A stretch of DNA of 64,000 bases from Streptomyces angustmyceticus. Its GTDB lineage: Bacteria; Actinomycetota; Actinomycetes; Streptomycetales; Streptomycetaceae. Shown here one piece after another: positions 50,532-59,092 of this stretch; the stretch's first letter is position 1, and every line of letters starts with the position of its first letter. A model generated the notes under the pieces. That model searched no databases and was not told the DNA's origin. It was given only the letters and a program-made list of their open reading frames with translations. Made by a program: the position numbers and the translations under genes. The stretch covers positions 620,001-684,000 of the forward strand of contig NZ_CP082945.1 in the NCBI RefSeq assembly GCF_019933235.1, written 5' to 3'.

Positions 50532-51404
50532 ATGTCCTGGTTTGAATCCTTCGTCCTCGGACTCGTCCAAGGGCTGACCGAATTCCTCCCGATCTCCTCC
50601 AGCGCGCATCTCCGGCTGACCGCGGCGTTCGCCGGCTGGCACGACCCCGGGGCGGCGTTCACCGCCATCACCCAGATCGGCACCGAAGCGGCCGTCATCA
50701 TCTACTTCCGCGAGGACATCGGGCGGATCATCTCGATGTGGGCCCGCTCCCTCGTCAACCGGGAGCTGCGGCACGATCACGACGCCCAGATGGGCTGGCT
50801 GGTGATCGTCGGCTCGATCCCGATCGGCGTGCTGGGCATCACGCTCAAGGACGCCATCGAGGGCCCGTTCCGCGATCTGCGGCTGATCGCCACCACCCTG
50901 ATCGTCATGGGCGTGGTCCTCGGCATCGCCGACCGGCTGGCCGCCCGCGACGAGACCGGCGGCCGGCACCGGGCCGCCAAGCAGCGCAAGACCCTCACGG
51001 ACCTCAGCGTCAAGGACGGTCTGCTGTACGGCGTCTGCCAGGCCATGGCGCTCGTCCCCGGCGTCTCGCGCTCCGGCGCCACCATCAGCGGCGGCCTGCT
51101 GATGGGCTACACCCGCGAATCCGCCGCCCGCTACTCCTTCCTGCTCGCCATCCCGGCCGTACTGGCCTCCGGCGTCTTCGAGCTCAAGGACGCGGGCGAG
51201 GGCCACATCGCCTGGGGCCCCACCGTCTTCGCCACTCTCATCGCCTTCGTCGTCGGCTACGCCGTGATCGCGTGGTTCATGAAGTTCATCTCCCAGAAGT
51301 CCTTCATGCCCTTCGTCATCTACCGCATCCTCCTGGGCATAGCCCTGTTCGCCCTGGTGGCGGCGGGCACCCTGTCGCCGCACGCGGGCGAGACGGCGGG
51401 CTGA
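50532..51404 (+). CDS. uppP: Undecaprenyl-diphosphatase UppP (BacA)
   Basis: A 290-residue integral membrane phosphatase that recycles undecaprenyl diphosphate to the monophosphate carrier for cell-wall synthesis. Both family signatures are complete: GLTEFLPISSSAHL near the N-terminus and LVPGVSRSGATISGGLLMGY in the middle. Higher dosage of uppP is known to raise bacitracin resistance. ATG 50532 starts immediately before helix 1. Between residues about 145 and 165 there is an Arg/Lys-rich cytoplasmic loop. Confidence 0.95.
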   Translation: MSWFESFVLGLVQGLTEFLPISSSAHLRLTAAFAGWHDPGAAFTAITQIGTEAAVIIYFREDIGRIISMWARSLVNRELRHDHDAQMGWLVIVGSIPIGVLGITLKDAIEGPFRDLRLIATTLIVMGVVLGIADRLAARDETGGRHRAAKQRKTLTDLSVKDGLLYGVCQAMALVPGVSRSGATISGGLLMGYTRESAARYSFLLAIPAVLASGVFELKDAGEGHIAWGPTVFATLIAFVVGYAVIAWFMKFISQKSFMPFVIYRILLGIALFALVAAGTLSPHAGETAG

Positions 51405-51459
51405 GCGGGCGCCTCCGCCTCTCGGGAAGAGCGGGCGGCGACGGCGGGGCCCGAGGAGG

Positions 51460-51855
51460 TCAGGGGATCAGTACGCAGTGGTTCTCGATGACCCGGCCGC
51501 CGCGATCCAGACCACCGCAGACGGCCAGGCGCGGATACGCCCTGATCTCACGGTTGACGACGAACCGCCACCGTGACACCCCGGCCTTGCTGTTCCGGTA
51601 GGGGCCCACGAAGGCACGCAACGTCCCCGGCAGCCCGTCCTTCGTGGTGACGGTGATGTCCTGGACGTAGTCGCGCCCCTGATAGGCGGTGGCCACGCAG
51701 ATGTAGGTGCCGCACGTGGACTTGACCTCGGCGCTCGCCGGCGCCGCGGTCGCCAGCCCCACGGCACCGACGACGGCGAGCACGACCGCGACCGTCGCCG
51801 ATCGCCGCCGCGCGCCTGCCACCACGCGAGCCTTCTCCCGGTGTGCGTACCTCAC
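51460..51855 (-). CDS. Small secreted protein
   Basis: A 131-residue protein from GTG 51855, with AGGGG five bases upstream. A basic N-region and VAVVLAVVGAVGLATAAPASA form a Sec signal with cleavage before EVKSTCG. The mature domain of about 95 residues has four cysteines and a pattern of beta strands (VQDITVTTKDGLPGTLRAFV, RWRFVVNREIRAYPRLAVCG). No known fold was identified. It is convergent with uppP. Confidence 0.75.
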   Translation of the reverse strand: MRYAHREKARVVAGARRRSATVAVVLAVVGAVGLATAAPASAEVKSTCGTYICVATAYQGRDYVQDITVTTKDGLPGTLRAFVGPYRNSKAGVSRWRFVVNREIRAYPRLAVCGGLDRGGRVIENHCVLIP

Positions 51856-52062
51856 GAGTCCCCCTGACTGCGCCTGCGCCGGCCGACTTGCACCACTACG
51901 CACACTGTCGCGGACCCGCCCGGATCCGACAAGTGGCGACGGCATCACGGAGCGCTACGTTCCGCCCGCCGGCGTACGAGCGCCGCACTGCACGAGAACA
52001 GAGCCTTCACGAGCCGTCGGCCGCTGGGCGCGCACCCCACTCGGAAAGCAGAGCGGCCGCCG

Positions 52063-53001
52063 TCAGCGATAGCCCGTGTCATCCGCCGGGAGCCCCCGGT
52101 CCTGCACCTCGACGACGTAGCGCCAGCAGTCGGGTTGGGTGCCGTCGGTGTCGGTGAAGCCGTAGAGGGGGGCGAGTTGACCGCTGGAGACGACCGCGCC
52201 CGTCCAGCGCGCGACGTCCGGGTCTGCGGCGAGGGCGACCACCGCCCGTGCGACGTAGACCGGGGACTCGGCGATGCAGAAATGCGGCACGGCGGCGGTC
52301 GCCTCGCGCCAGTTGTCCTCGGTCACGCCGAAGGCTTCGAGCATCTTCTCCGAGCGCAGCCAGCCGGGCGTCACGGCGACGGCGGCTCCCCCGTGCGGGG
52401 CGAGTTCCCGGCTCTGGGCCAGGGTCATCCGCTGCACCGCGGCCTTGACCAGGTCGTAGTAGAACCCCTCGTGGTGGCGGTAGGCGGCGTTGTACTCCGC
52501 GGTGCCGTCGGTCATCTCGATCACCAGCCCGCCGGGGCGACGGATGAGCAGCGGCAGCGCGTGGTGGCTGGTGATGGCATGGGTGTCGATGCCCATGCGC
52601 AGCATCCGCAGCCCGCCCGGGAGGTCGTGCTCCCAGAGGGTGGTGCCGAACTGGGCGTAGGTGTCGCCGCCGAAGATGTCGTTGACGAGGATGTCGAGGC
52701 GGCCGTGGTCGTGGTCGATGCGCTGGACGAGGGCGCGGACCTGATCGCTGTCGAGGTGGTCCACCCGCAGTGCCGTGCCGGTGCCCCCGGCCGCGGTGAT
52801 CAGTTCACCGGTCTGCTCGATCGTCTCGGGCCGGTTGATCTCCGAGCGGCCCGCGGTGCGGCTGCTGCGCCCGGTGGCGTACACGAAGGCTCCGGCGCGG
52901 GCGAGTTCCACCGCGATCGCGCGCCCGGCGCCCCGCGTGGCACCGGCCACCAGCGCGACCTTTCCTTCGAGCACACCGGCCCTTGCCTCTTCCGTCGCCA
53001 T
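52063..53001 (-). CDS. SDR-family oxidoreductase
   Basis: A 312-residue short-chain dehydrogenase. The nucleotide loop VALVAGATRGAGRAIAVELA uses GxxxGAG; LDILVNDIFGG and the active-site YYDLVKAAVQRM (Tyr-x-x-x-Lys) follow. The catalytic serine position reads EMTDGTAEY, so the usual Ser may be replaced by Thr or Asp. Extra residues between the cofactor loop and the second strand (GRSSRTAGRSEINRPETIEQ) are typical of a large SDR subgroup. The substrate is unknown. Confidence 0.85.
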   Translation of the reverse strand: MATEEARAGVLEGKVALVAGATRGAGRAIAVELARAGAFVYATGRSSRTAGRSEINRPETIEQTGELITAAGGTGTALRVDHLDSDQVRALVQRIDHDHGRLDILVNDIFGGDTYAQFGTTLWEHDLPGGLRMLRMGIDTHAITSHHALPLLIRRPGGLVIEMTDGTAEYNAAYRHHEGFYYDLVKAAVQRMTLAQSRELAPHGGAAVAVTPGWLRSEKMLEAFGVTEDNWREATAAVPHFCIAESPVYVARAVVALAADPDVARWTGAVVSSGQLAPLYGFTDTDGTQPDCWRYVVEVQDRGLPADDTGYR

Positions 53002-53123
53002 GGCCCCGGGCTGCTCCCTTCTTCTCGTCCCCGCTCAGGACGTCCGGCGGGGACGCGTCGCCCCGGCGGGGCCGGTGAGGACCGCGAGGCGGGTTCGTAC
53101 GGATCACAAGTGAGTGTGTGGCG

Positions 53124-53984
53124 TCAGGAACTGAGGTGGTATTGGGCCCAGGGCTGATGGGCGGGTGCGGCATCCTCGTGGGAGGGCGCGAGCGTCCCCC
53201 AGGGGGCCAGGGCGTTGTCCCATTCCGAGGCCAGGGCGGTCATGTCCGGGACGGGCTCCGCGGTCGGCATCGTTCCGGTGTGCCAGCCGGACGCCATCGG
53301 GTGCCCCGCGTGCGCGGTCGCGTTCCAGGCGGCCGTCTGCTGCGCGGGGATGCTGTATTCGGACTCGTGCACCTCCCCGGGACCGCGCCGGTGGCGTCCC
53401 GCATGGGTCTCCGCAGGGCCGGGGTAGAACCGCCCCTGCGCCGAGAGCTGCTGGGCACGGGTGACCAGGCGGGTGAGGTCCAGTCCGAATTCCGTGGCGA
53501 GTTCGCGCAGATCCACGCCGGTCTGCCAACTGCCGATGAGGACCGCGTCCATGGCCGGGGACCAGGTCTGTTCCGCCGTGGCGCCGACTCCCTCGCGGGG
53601 CAGGCCGGTGGCGCGGGTTCCGGCAGGGGGGTTCTGGTGAGAGTAATCGGCGACGGGATCCGGCGCCGGCGCGGTCTCCTCCGGTTCCCGGGGCGGCGCG
53701 GCGGCGGGAGTGGCGGTCGCCAGCAGCTCGTCGGCGACGGCGCGGGCGTCCTCCTTGCCGACCGTACGCCGGGCGATCCGCACTTCCCGCTCGTTCAGCC
53801 CGAACAGACCGGCCACCGCGCCGGTACTGCCCACCGTCACCGCGAACGCCGCCAAAACCCTTGACCGGTCCGCCTGCGCCTCGTCAAGTCTGGCCTGCGC
53901 CTCGCGCACCCGCTCATCGCCCAGACAAAACGCTTCTGCCAGCACGGCGTTGCGGTCCCACAACTCTCTAGGATCCATACCCAT
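53124..53984 (-). CDS. Hypothetical protein with HTH-like N-terminus
   Basis: A 286-residue protein not assigned to a known family. Residues 1-85 are helical and charged (RVREAQARLDEAQADRSRVL, then VGSTGAVAGLFGLNEREVRI), resembling a regulatory coiled coil with a possible helix-turn-helix. A Pro/Glu/Thr-rich linker follows; residues 135-180 (SPAMDAVLIGSWQTGVDLRE) form a second small helical domain. The C-terminal 100 residues are rich in His, Pro and Trp and are probably disordered. ATG 53978 is an alternative start. Confidence 0.6.
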   Translation of the reverse strand: MGMDPRELWDRNAVLAEAFCLGDERVREAQARLDEAQADRSRVLAAFAVTVGSTGAVAGLFGLNEREVRIARRTVGKEDARAVADELLATATPAAAPPREPEETAPAPDPVADYSHQNPPAGTRATGLPREGVGATAEQTWSPAMDAVLIGSWQTGVDLRELATEFGLDLTRLVTRAQQLSAQGRFYPGPAETHAGRHRRGPGEVHESEYSIPAQQTAAWNATAHAGHPMASGWHTGTMPTAEPVPDMTALASEWDNALAPWGTLAPSHEDAAPAHQPWAQYHLSS

Positions 53985-54172
53985 TCAACGGCTCTTGGGC
54001 AGAGGTGTCCCGATCTGATTCGGCAAAGCACCCAAAGGCACCCATCGAACCACCAGATGACAATCACCCCGGTGCGCCGTCCCCGACCGCCCCCGGCCTG
54101 ATCGGGATGTCATATTCCCTGGTCAGACGCTCGCTCGGATACTCAACGCGGATTGTCGGTGCCGTGGGCTAC

Positions 54173-54189
54173 TGTCATGATCGATGACA
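54173..54189. promoter_or_regulatory. Dyad upstream of lipoprotein gene
   Basis: TGTCAT and ATGACA flank five bases, 34 bases before the lipoprotein start. Such placement would overlap the transcription start region. A candidate repressor site with unknown regulator. Confidence 0.35.
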
Positions 54190-54222
54190 CTTTCATCGTT
54201 CCATGTGCTCATGGGGGGGACC

Positions 54223-55080
54223 GTGACTCATTTTTCCCGTTTTTCGTCCCGCGTCACAGCGGCACTGCTCACCGGTGCCGTGCTGGGCGGTACGGCAGCC
54301 TGCACCGCGTCCGGCGGTCGCACCGCCGCGTCGGGGGACCTCCGCGCGACGCCGGTCGCCGCGGTGCAGAAGGCCGTGAACAAGGGGGCCAGGCTCACCT
54401 CCGTCTCGTACCGGCTCTCCGGCAAGGTCCCGGGGCAGGGGACGATCGACGGCAAGGTGGCGTTCAGCATCCGCCCGCGCGCCATCGACATGCGGATGAA
54501 GGCCACCGGGGGCAAGGAGGAGGGCGAGTTCTCGGTGCGGCTGGTCGGGGACGCGATGTATCTCGGCGGGGGCGGCCGAGCGGCGGCCGAGATGGACGGC
54601 AAGCACTGGATCAAGTTCGCCATGAAGGGCGAGGAAGCCGGCGGCCTCGGGGGGATGCAGCGGCAGGCCGACCAGGACCCGGCGGCGCAGGCATCCCTGC
54701 TCCCCCAGTCCGACGACGTCGAGAAGGTCGGCGAGGAGACCGTCGACGGGGTGCGGACGACGCACTACGCCGGGGTGGTCGAGGTGGCGGACCTGCTGAA
54801 CAAGCGGGCCCCCAGGACCGCGCTGGACGCCGAGCGCCGCGAGAAGGTGCTGGAGCAGTACCAGCAGCTCGGGGTGAGCAAGCTGCACCTCGACATGTGG
54901 GTCGGTCCGGGCGACCGCACGGTGAAGTTCCGTGAGCGGGCGCGGGCCGCCCAGGGTCCGCTGGACCTGACCATACGGTTCTTCGACGTCAACAAGCCGG
55001 TCAGGGTCCAGGCGCCGCCCGCTTCCGACACGGTGGATCTGGCGCAGAAGCTCAAGGAGGCCGGGAAGCGCCTGGGTTAG
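54223..55080 (+). CDS. Lipoprotein, LppX/LprAFG-like
   Basis: A lipoprotein of about 285 residues. GTG 54223 is preceded by a run of G; ATG 54211 or 54184 in the same frame would give slightly longer signals. The lipobox lies in GGTAACTASGG (Cys at about 26). The mature part is beta-rich with repeated lysine-rich strands (SYRLSGKVPGQGTIDGKVAF, RLVGDAMYLGG), similar to the LppX/LprG-like fold that carries lipids in actinobacteria. Its end overlaps the convergent SCO6745-family gene by four bases. Confidence 0.78.
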   Translation: MTHFSRFSSRVTAALLTGAVLGGTAACTASGGRTAASGDLRATPVAAVQKAVNKGARLTSVSYRLSGKVPGQGTIDGKVAFSIRPRAIDMRMKATGGKEEGEFSVRLVGDAMYLGGGGRAAAEMDGKHWIKFAMKGEEAGGLGGMQRQADQDPAAQASLLPQSDDVEKVGEETVDGVRTTHYAGVVEVADLLNKRAPRTALDAERREKVLEQYQQLGVSKLHLDMWVGPGDRTVKFRERARAAQGPLDLTIRFFDVNKPVRVQAPPASDTVDLAQKLKEAGKRLG

Positions 55081-55964
55081 CGGTCCGCGGGGTCGCCGCC
55101 GCCGGGCGCGGGGTCGTCGAGGTGCGGCAGGCCGATCGGGTTGGGGAACGGCAGCACGTCCGCGGCCAGGAGGCGCCGGACCAGGGGTTCGAGGGTGTGC
55201 AGCAGCTCCTCGGCCGCCGTCTCGGGCAGGGGGCGCAGCAGGCGTGCCGCCAGCCGGTCGGTCGCCACCTCGATGCGCTCGCGCTCCCGTCGGCCGTGAT
55301 CGGTCGCCTCGCCCTGTGCGTCCACGAGCCCGCGGGCGCGCAGCCGGTCCGCGGCGGCGGCCCACTCCTCCTCGCTCCAGCCGCGGTCCTGCCGCATGGT
55401 GTCCCGGGGGACGCGGCCCGACGCGGCGGCCAGGACCAGCGCCTCGCAGCCGTCGAGGCCCTCGTCGGCGAGTACGGCGAGGTGTGCGTCGCCCCTGAAC
55501 TCCCGCACGGTCGTGGCCAGTTGCCACAGGCGCTCGACGGGGTCGGCGTGATCGCACAGCGCGCGGTTGGCGGCGAACAGGGGGCGGGCGACGGCCGGGG
55601 CCTCGTCGACGATCGTCCGGAGCGGAGGCAGCAGTCCGGCCGCCGTGCGTTCCAGCTCGGGGTCGATCGCGCGCAGCGCGTGGGCCGCCCGGCTGCCGCG
55701 CTCGTCGAGGGCATGCGCCGGGCTGACGACGCTCCAGGCCGCGGGGAGCGCGCGGGCCACCATCCCCGGGGCGAACACCCCGAGCACGGCCGTCGCCGCC
55801 GCGGGCTCCACGGCGCCCAAGGGGGCCGTGCGCGAGGCGAAGTACCCCATCCAGAAGCCCTTGAGGCCGAGGTCCTTGCCCAGGGCCCGGCACCCGTCGT
55901 CGAAGTAGCAGACCGCGTGCAGCGGCTCGGTCAGCAGCCAGAGCGATCGCGCGTGCAGCTCCAT
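55077..55964 (-). CDS. SCO6745-family protein
   Basis: A 295-residue soluble protein starting MELHARSLWLLTEPLHAVCY. The opening segment and FWMGYFASRTAPLGAVEPAA are typical of the SCO6745 family, which is widespread in actinobacteria and contains a C-terminal winged-helix-like part (TMRQDRGWSEEEWAAAADRL, GLVDAQGEATDHGRR). The function of the family is not known. The upstream 57 codons of open frame are Pro/Arg-rich and rejected. Confidence 0.85.
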   Translation of the reverse strand: MELHARSLWLLTEPLHAVCYFDDGCRALGKDLGLKGFWMGYFASRTAPLGAVEPAAATAVLGVFAPGMVARALPAAWSVVSPAHALDERGSRAAHALRAIDPELERTAAGLLPPLRTIVDEAPAVARPLFAANRALCDHADPVERLWQLATTVREFRGDAHLAVLADEGLDGCEALVLAAASGRVPRDTMRQDRGWSEEEWAAAADRLRARGLVDAQGEATDHGRRERERIEVATDRLAARLLRPLPETAAEELLHTLEPLVRRLLAADVLPFPNPIGLPHLDDPAPGGGDPADR

Positions 55965-56065
55965 GAACGGCACGCTACCGCCGGCGGTCGTCCGGCGCAC
56001 CGACCGGAGCCCGCAGGCCGCCGTGGGGTCAGGGGGCGGCCGTCGGCGGGAGGGCGGTACGGGCG

Positions 56066-56299
56066 TCAGCCGTGGGTACGGCCGCCGGCTCCGAAGCCCG
56101 ACTGCCAGGTCCACAGGTGGGTGCAGTTGGGGCACTGGAGATGCAGCACGCTGCCCTGGTTCGACAGGAGGTAGCGCCAGTGATCGCCGCAGGTGCGGCC
56201 GTCGAGGCAGGTTCCGCAGTCCAGGTGGTCCGCGCAGCCGGGGCAGGGGACCCAGGCCCGGCGGCCGATGTCGGCGGTGGGATCGAGGGGCAGCCGCAT
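56066..56299 (-). CDS. Small zinc-ribbon-like protein
   Basis: A 77-residue protein with several CxxC pairs: VPCPGCADHLDCGTC, then CGDHWRYLL, and LQCPNCTHLW. The spacing suggests one or two structural zinc sites. Similar small proteins occur across Streptomyces as conserved hypotheticals. It starts three bases after the stop of the following DUF6400 gene, so the two are co-transcribed. Confidence 0.75.
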   Translation of the reverse strand: MRLPLDPTADIGRRAWVPCPGCADHLDCGTCLDGRTCGDHWRYLLSNQGSVLHLQCPNCTHLWTWQSGFGAGGRTHG

Positions 56300-56301
56300 A
56301 C

Positions 56302-56538
56302 TCAGGCCCGCCCGGGGCCCGGCAGCACCTCGGCGGCGACCAGCATGTCGTAGGTGGCCTGCTGCTCCGCGTCCAGGCCCGAGTAGAGGAGCCGGTACGC
56401 CTCGTCCTCGCCCTCCAGCACCGCGACGGGGTCCCAGCTCTCGCCCAGCGCCGCGAGGATCTCGGTGCGCCGCTGCGATTCGTGGGCGGCGAGGTCCAGC
56501 TCGAATATCTGGTGGTCAGAGGTGTTGCGGTCGATCAT
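56302..56538 (-). CDS. DUF6400-family small protein
   Basis: A 78-residue acidic, helical protein (FELDLAAHESQRRTEILAAL, then LLYSGLDAEQQATYDMLVAA). It resembles small Streptomyces proteins of the DUF6400 type, function unknown. It is upstream of and adjacent to the zinc-ribbon gene. The 228 bases upstream hold no clear gene. Confidence 0.75.
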   Translation of the reverse strand: MIDRNTSDHQIFELDLAAHESQRRTEILAALGESWDPVAVLEGEDEAYRLLYSGLDAEQQATYDMLVAAEVLPGPGRA

Positions 56539-56766
56539 GGTGCGCGTCCTGTACCACGTGCGGATGATGCGGACGTGTTTATCAAGCGGGACGGCACTGA
56601 GGAAGCGTCAGAGGGAGGGGGCCGGGCCGGGGGGAACGGGATACCGATCGGTCGCTTACTCTGCGTGACACCGGAAAGGGGAATGAAACGCCTGGTCATT
56701 GGCATTTCGGGCGTTGTGCACCCGAGACATGCCCGGGATTGTCGGAAATTCGAGGCGTGACGTACT

Positions 56767-58050
56767 TCATCCCCGTGGGATCGGATCCTCCGGATCGGCG
56801 AGGGCCGCGGAGTCCGGCGGCCTGCTGGGCAGGCGGCGGACCGCGACCGCGGCGGCGTCGTCGCCGAGCCTGCCGTCGGTGTGGGCCAGGAGGTCCGCGC
56901 GCAGCCGGCGCAGCACCTGCCGCGGACTGTCCTCGCTCCAGGCGCCGGCACGCTCGGCCAGGGGGTAGAAGGTGCCCTGGTCGTCGCGGGCCTCGCTCAC
57001 CCCGTCCGTGTGGAGCAGCAGGAGGTCACCCGGCTCGAAGGGGAACGTCTCGACCTCGTAGTCCGGGTCCCCGGCCAGGCCGCCCAGGCCGATCGGGAGC
57101 GCGGTCCGGGCACCGTACAAGGGGGTGGCCCGCCCGTCGCGCAGCAGCAGCGGGGGTGGGTGGCCGCAGTTGATGAGGCGCAGCACGGGCCAGCGGTCGG
57201 GGATGTCCAGCAGCACGACGGTCGCGAAGGTCTCGTCGCTGTCGGGGTCGGGGGCAGGCGCAGGACCGGGGGCCGGAGCGTCCGGGCGGGAGGCGGCGTC
57301 AGGGCCGGGATCAGGGCCGGGGCCGGGGTTCGGCCCGGCCCCCGATTGCGCCCCGGCCCCGGCGCCCGGTGCGTCGTACCACTGGCTGCTGTCCCAGCGG
57401 ACGGCGCCGTCGAGGTGGACGGCCAGTCGGGGCAGGGTGGCCTGGCGGTGGGCGGCCGCCCGGAAGGCGCCGAGGAGGAGGGCGGCGTGACCGTAGGCGG
57501 GCAGCCCTTTGCCGCGGACGTCGCCGATGATCAGCCGGGTGCTGCTGGTGGTGCGCGCCGCCGCGAACAGGTCACCGCCCATCTCCGCCTCCTCCTCGGC
57601 CGCCAGGTAGAAGGAGGCGATCTCCAGGGCGCCGCTGCGCGCGGGCAGCGGCCGGAGCAGCACCTGCTGGGCGACCGCGGCCACCGAGCGGCTCTGGGTG
57701 AGCCGTCGCTCGTTGCGGTCGCGTACGACGGCGAAGAGCACGACGAGCCCGGAGACGACCACCAGCGCGGCGATCTGGGCCTGCAGGTTCGCGGTGAACA
57801 GCACCCCGCGGGCGATGCCGATGGACACCTGGGCGGCCACCGCCAGTGCGCCGATCGCCGCGGTCGGGCGGGGTCCGGCGAAGGCCGCGGTGATCGCGGG
57901 TGCCGCGACGAGCAGCGGCCCCAGGTGGATGTCGGGCGGCGCGAGCACGTCGATCACGCAGACCGCCACGATCAGCCCGACCGGGATCAGCACCAGGGCA
58001 CGGCTCGGTTCCCGTCGGCCGCGCAGCTCCGTCCGCCGTGCAAAGGGCAT
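56767..58050 (-). CDS. Membrane PP2C-type (SpoIIE) serine phosphatase
   Basis: A 427-residue protein from ATG 58050. Residues 18-110 carry about four helices (ALVLIPVGLIVAVCVIDVLA; AALVVVSGLVVLFAVV). The SpoIIE domain follows: FYLAAEEEAEMGGDLFAA supplies the first metal-binding Asp, LIIGDVRGKGLPAYGHAALL the second block, and GDLLLLHTDGVSEARD and LGDDAAAVAVRRL the last. Between the halves is a 45-residue insertion of Gly/Pro/Ala/Asp repeats (about 57245-57380). It probably dephosphorylates an anti-sigma antagonist, as RsbU does; no partner is adjacent. Confidence 0.88.
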   Translation of the reverse strand: MPFARRTELRGRREPSRALVLIPVGLIVAVCVIDVLAPPDIHLGPLLVAAPAITAAFAGPRPTAAIGALAVAAQVSIGIARGVLFTANLQAQIAALVVVSGLVVLFAVVRDRNERRLTQSRSVAAVAQQVLLRPLPARSGALEIASFYLAAEEEAEMGGDLFAAARTTSSTRLIIGDVRGKGLPAYGHAALLLGAFRAAAHRQATLPRLAVHLDGAVRWDSSQWYDAPGAGAGAQSGAGPNPGPGPDPGPDAASRPDAPAPGPAPAPDPDSDETFATVVLLDIPDRWPVLRLINCGHPPPLLLRDGRATPLYGARTALPIGLGGLAGDPDYEVETFPFEPGDLLLLHTDGVSEARDDQGTFYPLAERAGAWSEDSPRQVLRRLRADLLAHTDGRLGDDAAAVAVRRLPSRPPDSAALADPEDPIPRG

Positions 58051-58096
58051 GCCCCATGTTTGCACCCGGGCGCACGACATGCCCGGTTCGTCCCCG

Positions 58097-58801
58097 TCAT
58101 GCCCCGGGCTGCTCCACCGCCCGCCGCAGGGCCGCGATGAGCAGGTCGAGCGCGGGCTCGACGGCCGAGCCGGCCATGGCGGGCAGGTGCTCCCGTACGC
58201 GGTGCAGGCTGGGGAACTCGTCCGCGGGCAGTTCGGCGTACCCGTTCTGCCAGGTCTGCTCGTCGGCCGCGCGCTGGGCGGGCGCCAGCCGCAGCGCGCC
58301 GGCGTCCAGGGCCGCGTGGCCGAGGGCGGTGTCGACCAGTGCGTGGTAGTGGCGGACGGCGGCGGCCTCGTCGAACCCGGCCTGGAGCAGCAGGCCGATG
58401 CCGGTGTCGACCGCGCGCTGCTCGTGCGGCCGGCCCGTGACCCGGACGGTGCTGAACACGGCGATCTGCGGGTGGCGCAGCGCGGAGCGGTAGGCCCGCA
58501 GTCCGAGGTCGCGCAGGTCGGCGGCCCAGTCGCCGGTGGACGTGAAGCCGGCCATGGACTCGCCGATGAGGCGGTCGGCCAGGGCCAGCAGCAGGTCCTC
58601 GGTGTTGCGGAAGTAGCGGTAGACGGCGGACGGGTCGGCGCCGAGGGCCGCGCCGAGTCTGCGCACGGTGAACGCCTGCGCCCCCTGCGCGTCGATCAGT
58701 TCGCGGGCGGCGTCGACGATGAGGTCGGCCGACAGGACCACCCCGGAACTCGTCGGCCGGCGCCGCTTGCGCTCGGTCGGGACGCGCTCGCTCTCCGCCA
58801 C
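58097..58801 (-). CDS. TetR-family transcriptional regulator
   Basis: A 234-residue repressor from GTG 58801 with GAGGGG upstream; the frame extends to 58864. The DNA-binding domain is at about 25-70 (FTVRRLGAALGADPSAVYRY), followed by a TetR_C ligand domain. It is divergent from the APC permease and amidohydrolase genes, and the gap has a perfect palindrome next to its start, so it is the likely repressor of that unit. The inducer is probably the imported or hydrolysed compound. Confidence 0.88.
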   Translation of the reverse strand: MAESERVPTERKRRRPTSSGVVLSADLIVDAARELIDAQGAQAFTVRRLGAALGADPSAVYRYFRNTEDLLLALADRLIGESMAGFTSTGDWAADLRDLGLRAYRSALRHPQIAVFSTVRVTGRPHEQRAVDTGIGLLLQAGFDEAAAVRHYHALVDTALGHAALDAGALRLAPAQRAADEQTWQNGYAELPADEFPSLHRVREHLPAMAGSAVEPALDLLIAALRRAVEQPGA

Positions 58802-58872
58802 GCCGAAACCCCTCCGCTCCACTCCGCCCCGGCCCGCGGGCCCTGTCGCAGCCAGGTTAACCACGAGGTTAC

Positions 58873-58887
58873 GTCAACACCGTTGAC
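58873..58887. promoter_or_regulatory. TetR operator, perfect palindrome
   Basis: GTCAAC-ACC-GTTGAC is a perfect 6-bp dyad around three bases, 72 bases upstream of the tetR-like start and 206 bases upstream of the permease start. Flanking ACGT and ACAC extend the AT-richer context. It strongly resembles a TetR dimer site. Confidence 0.65.
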
Positions 58888-59092
58888 ACAAGGTGAACAG
58901 GACGGTTTCATCGGCGGACACACCCACGGATCACCGCGGTGCCCATCCCGCACCACCCCCTTCCGTACGACGTCGCCGGCCCGCTACCCCGGTCCCGGCG
59001 CGCGCCGTCCTGCCCCGCGACCCCTCCCCCGCACCTCCCGTCCCCCTGGCCCGGCCGAGACGGTCCGGCCCGCCGTCCAAGGAGTGAGTGCC

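Noticed and set aside
57245..57380. Repeat array or CRISPR-like region
   Set aside because: It is low-complexity coding sequence in the SpoIIE gene, with no unique spacers.
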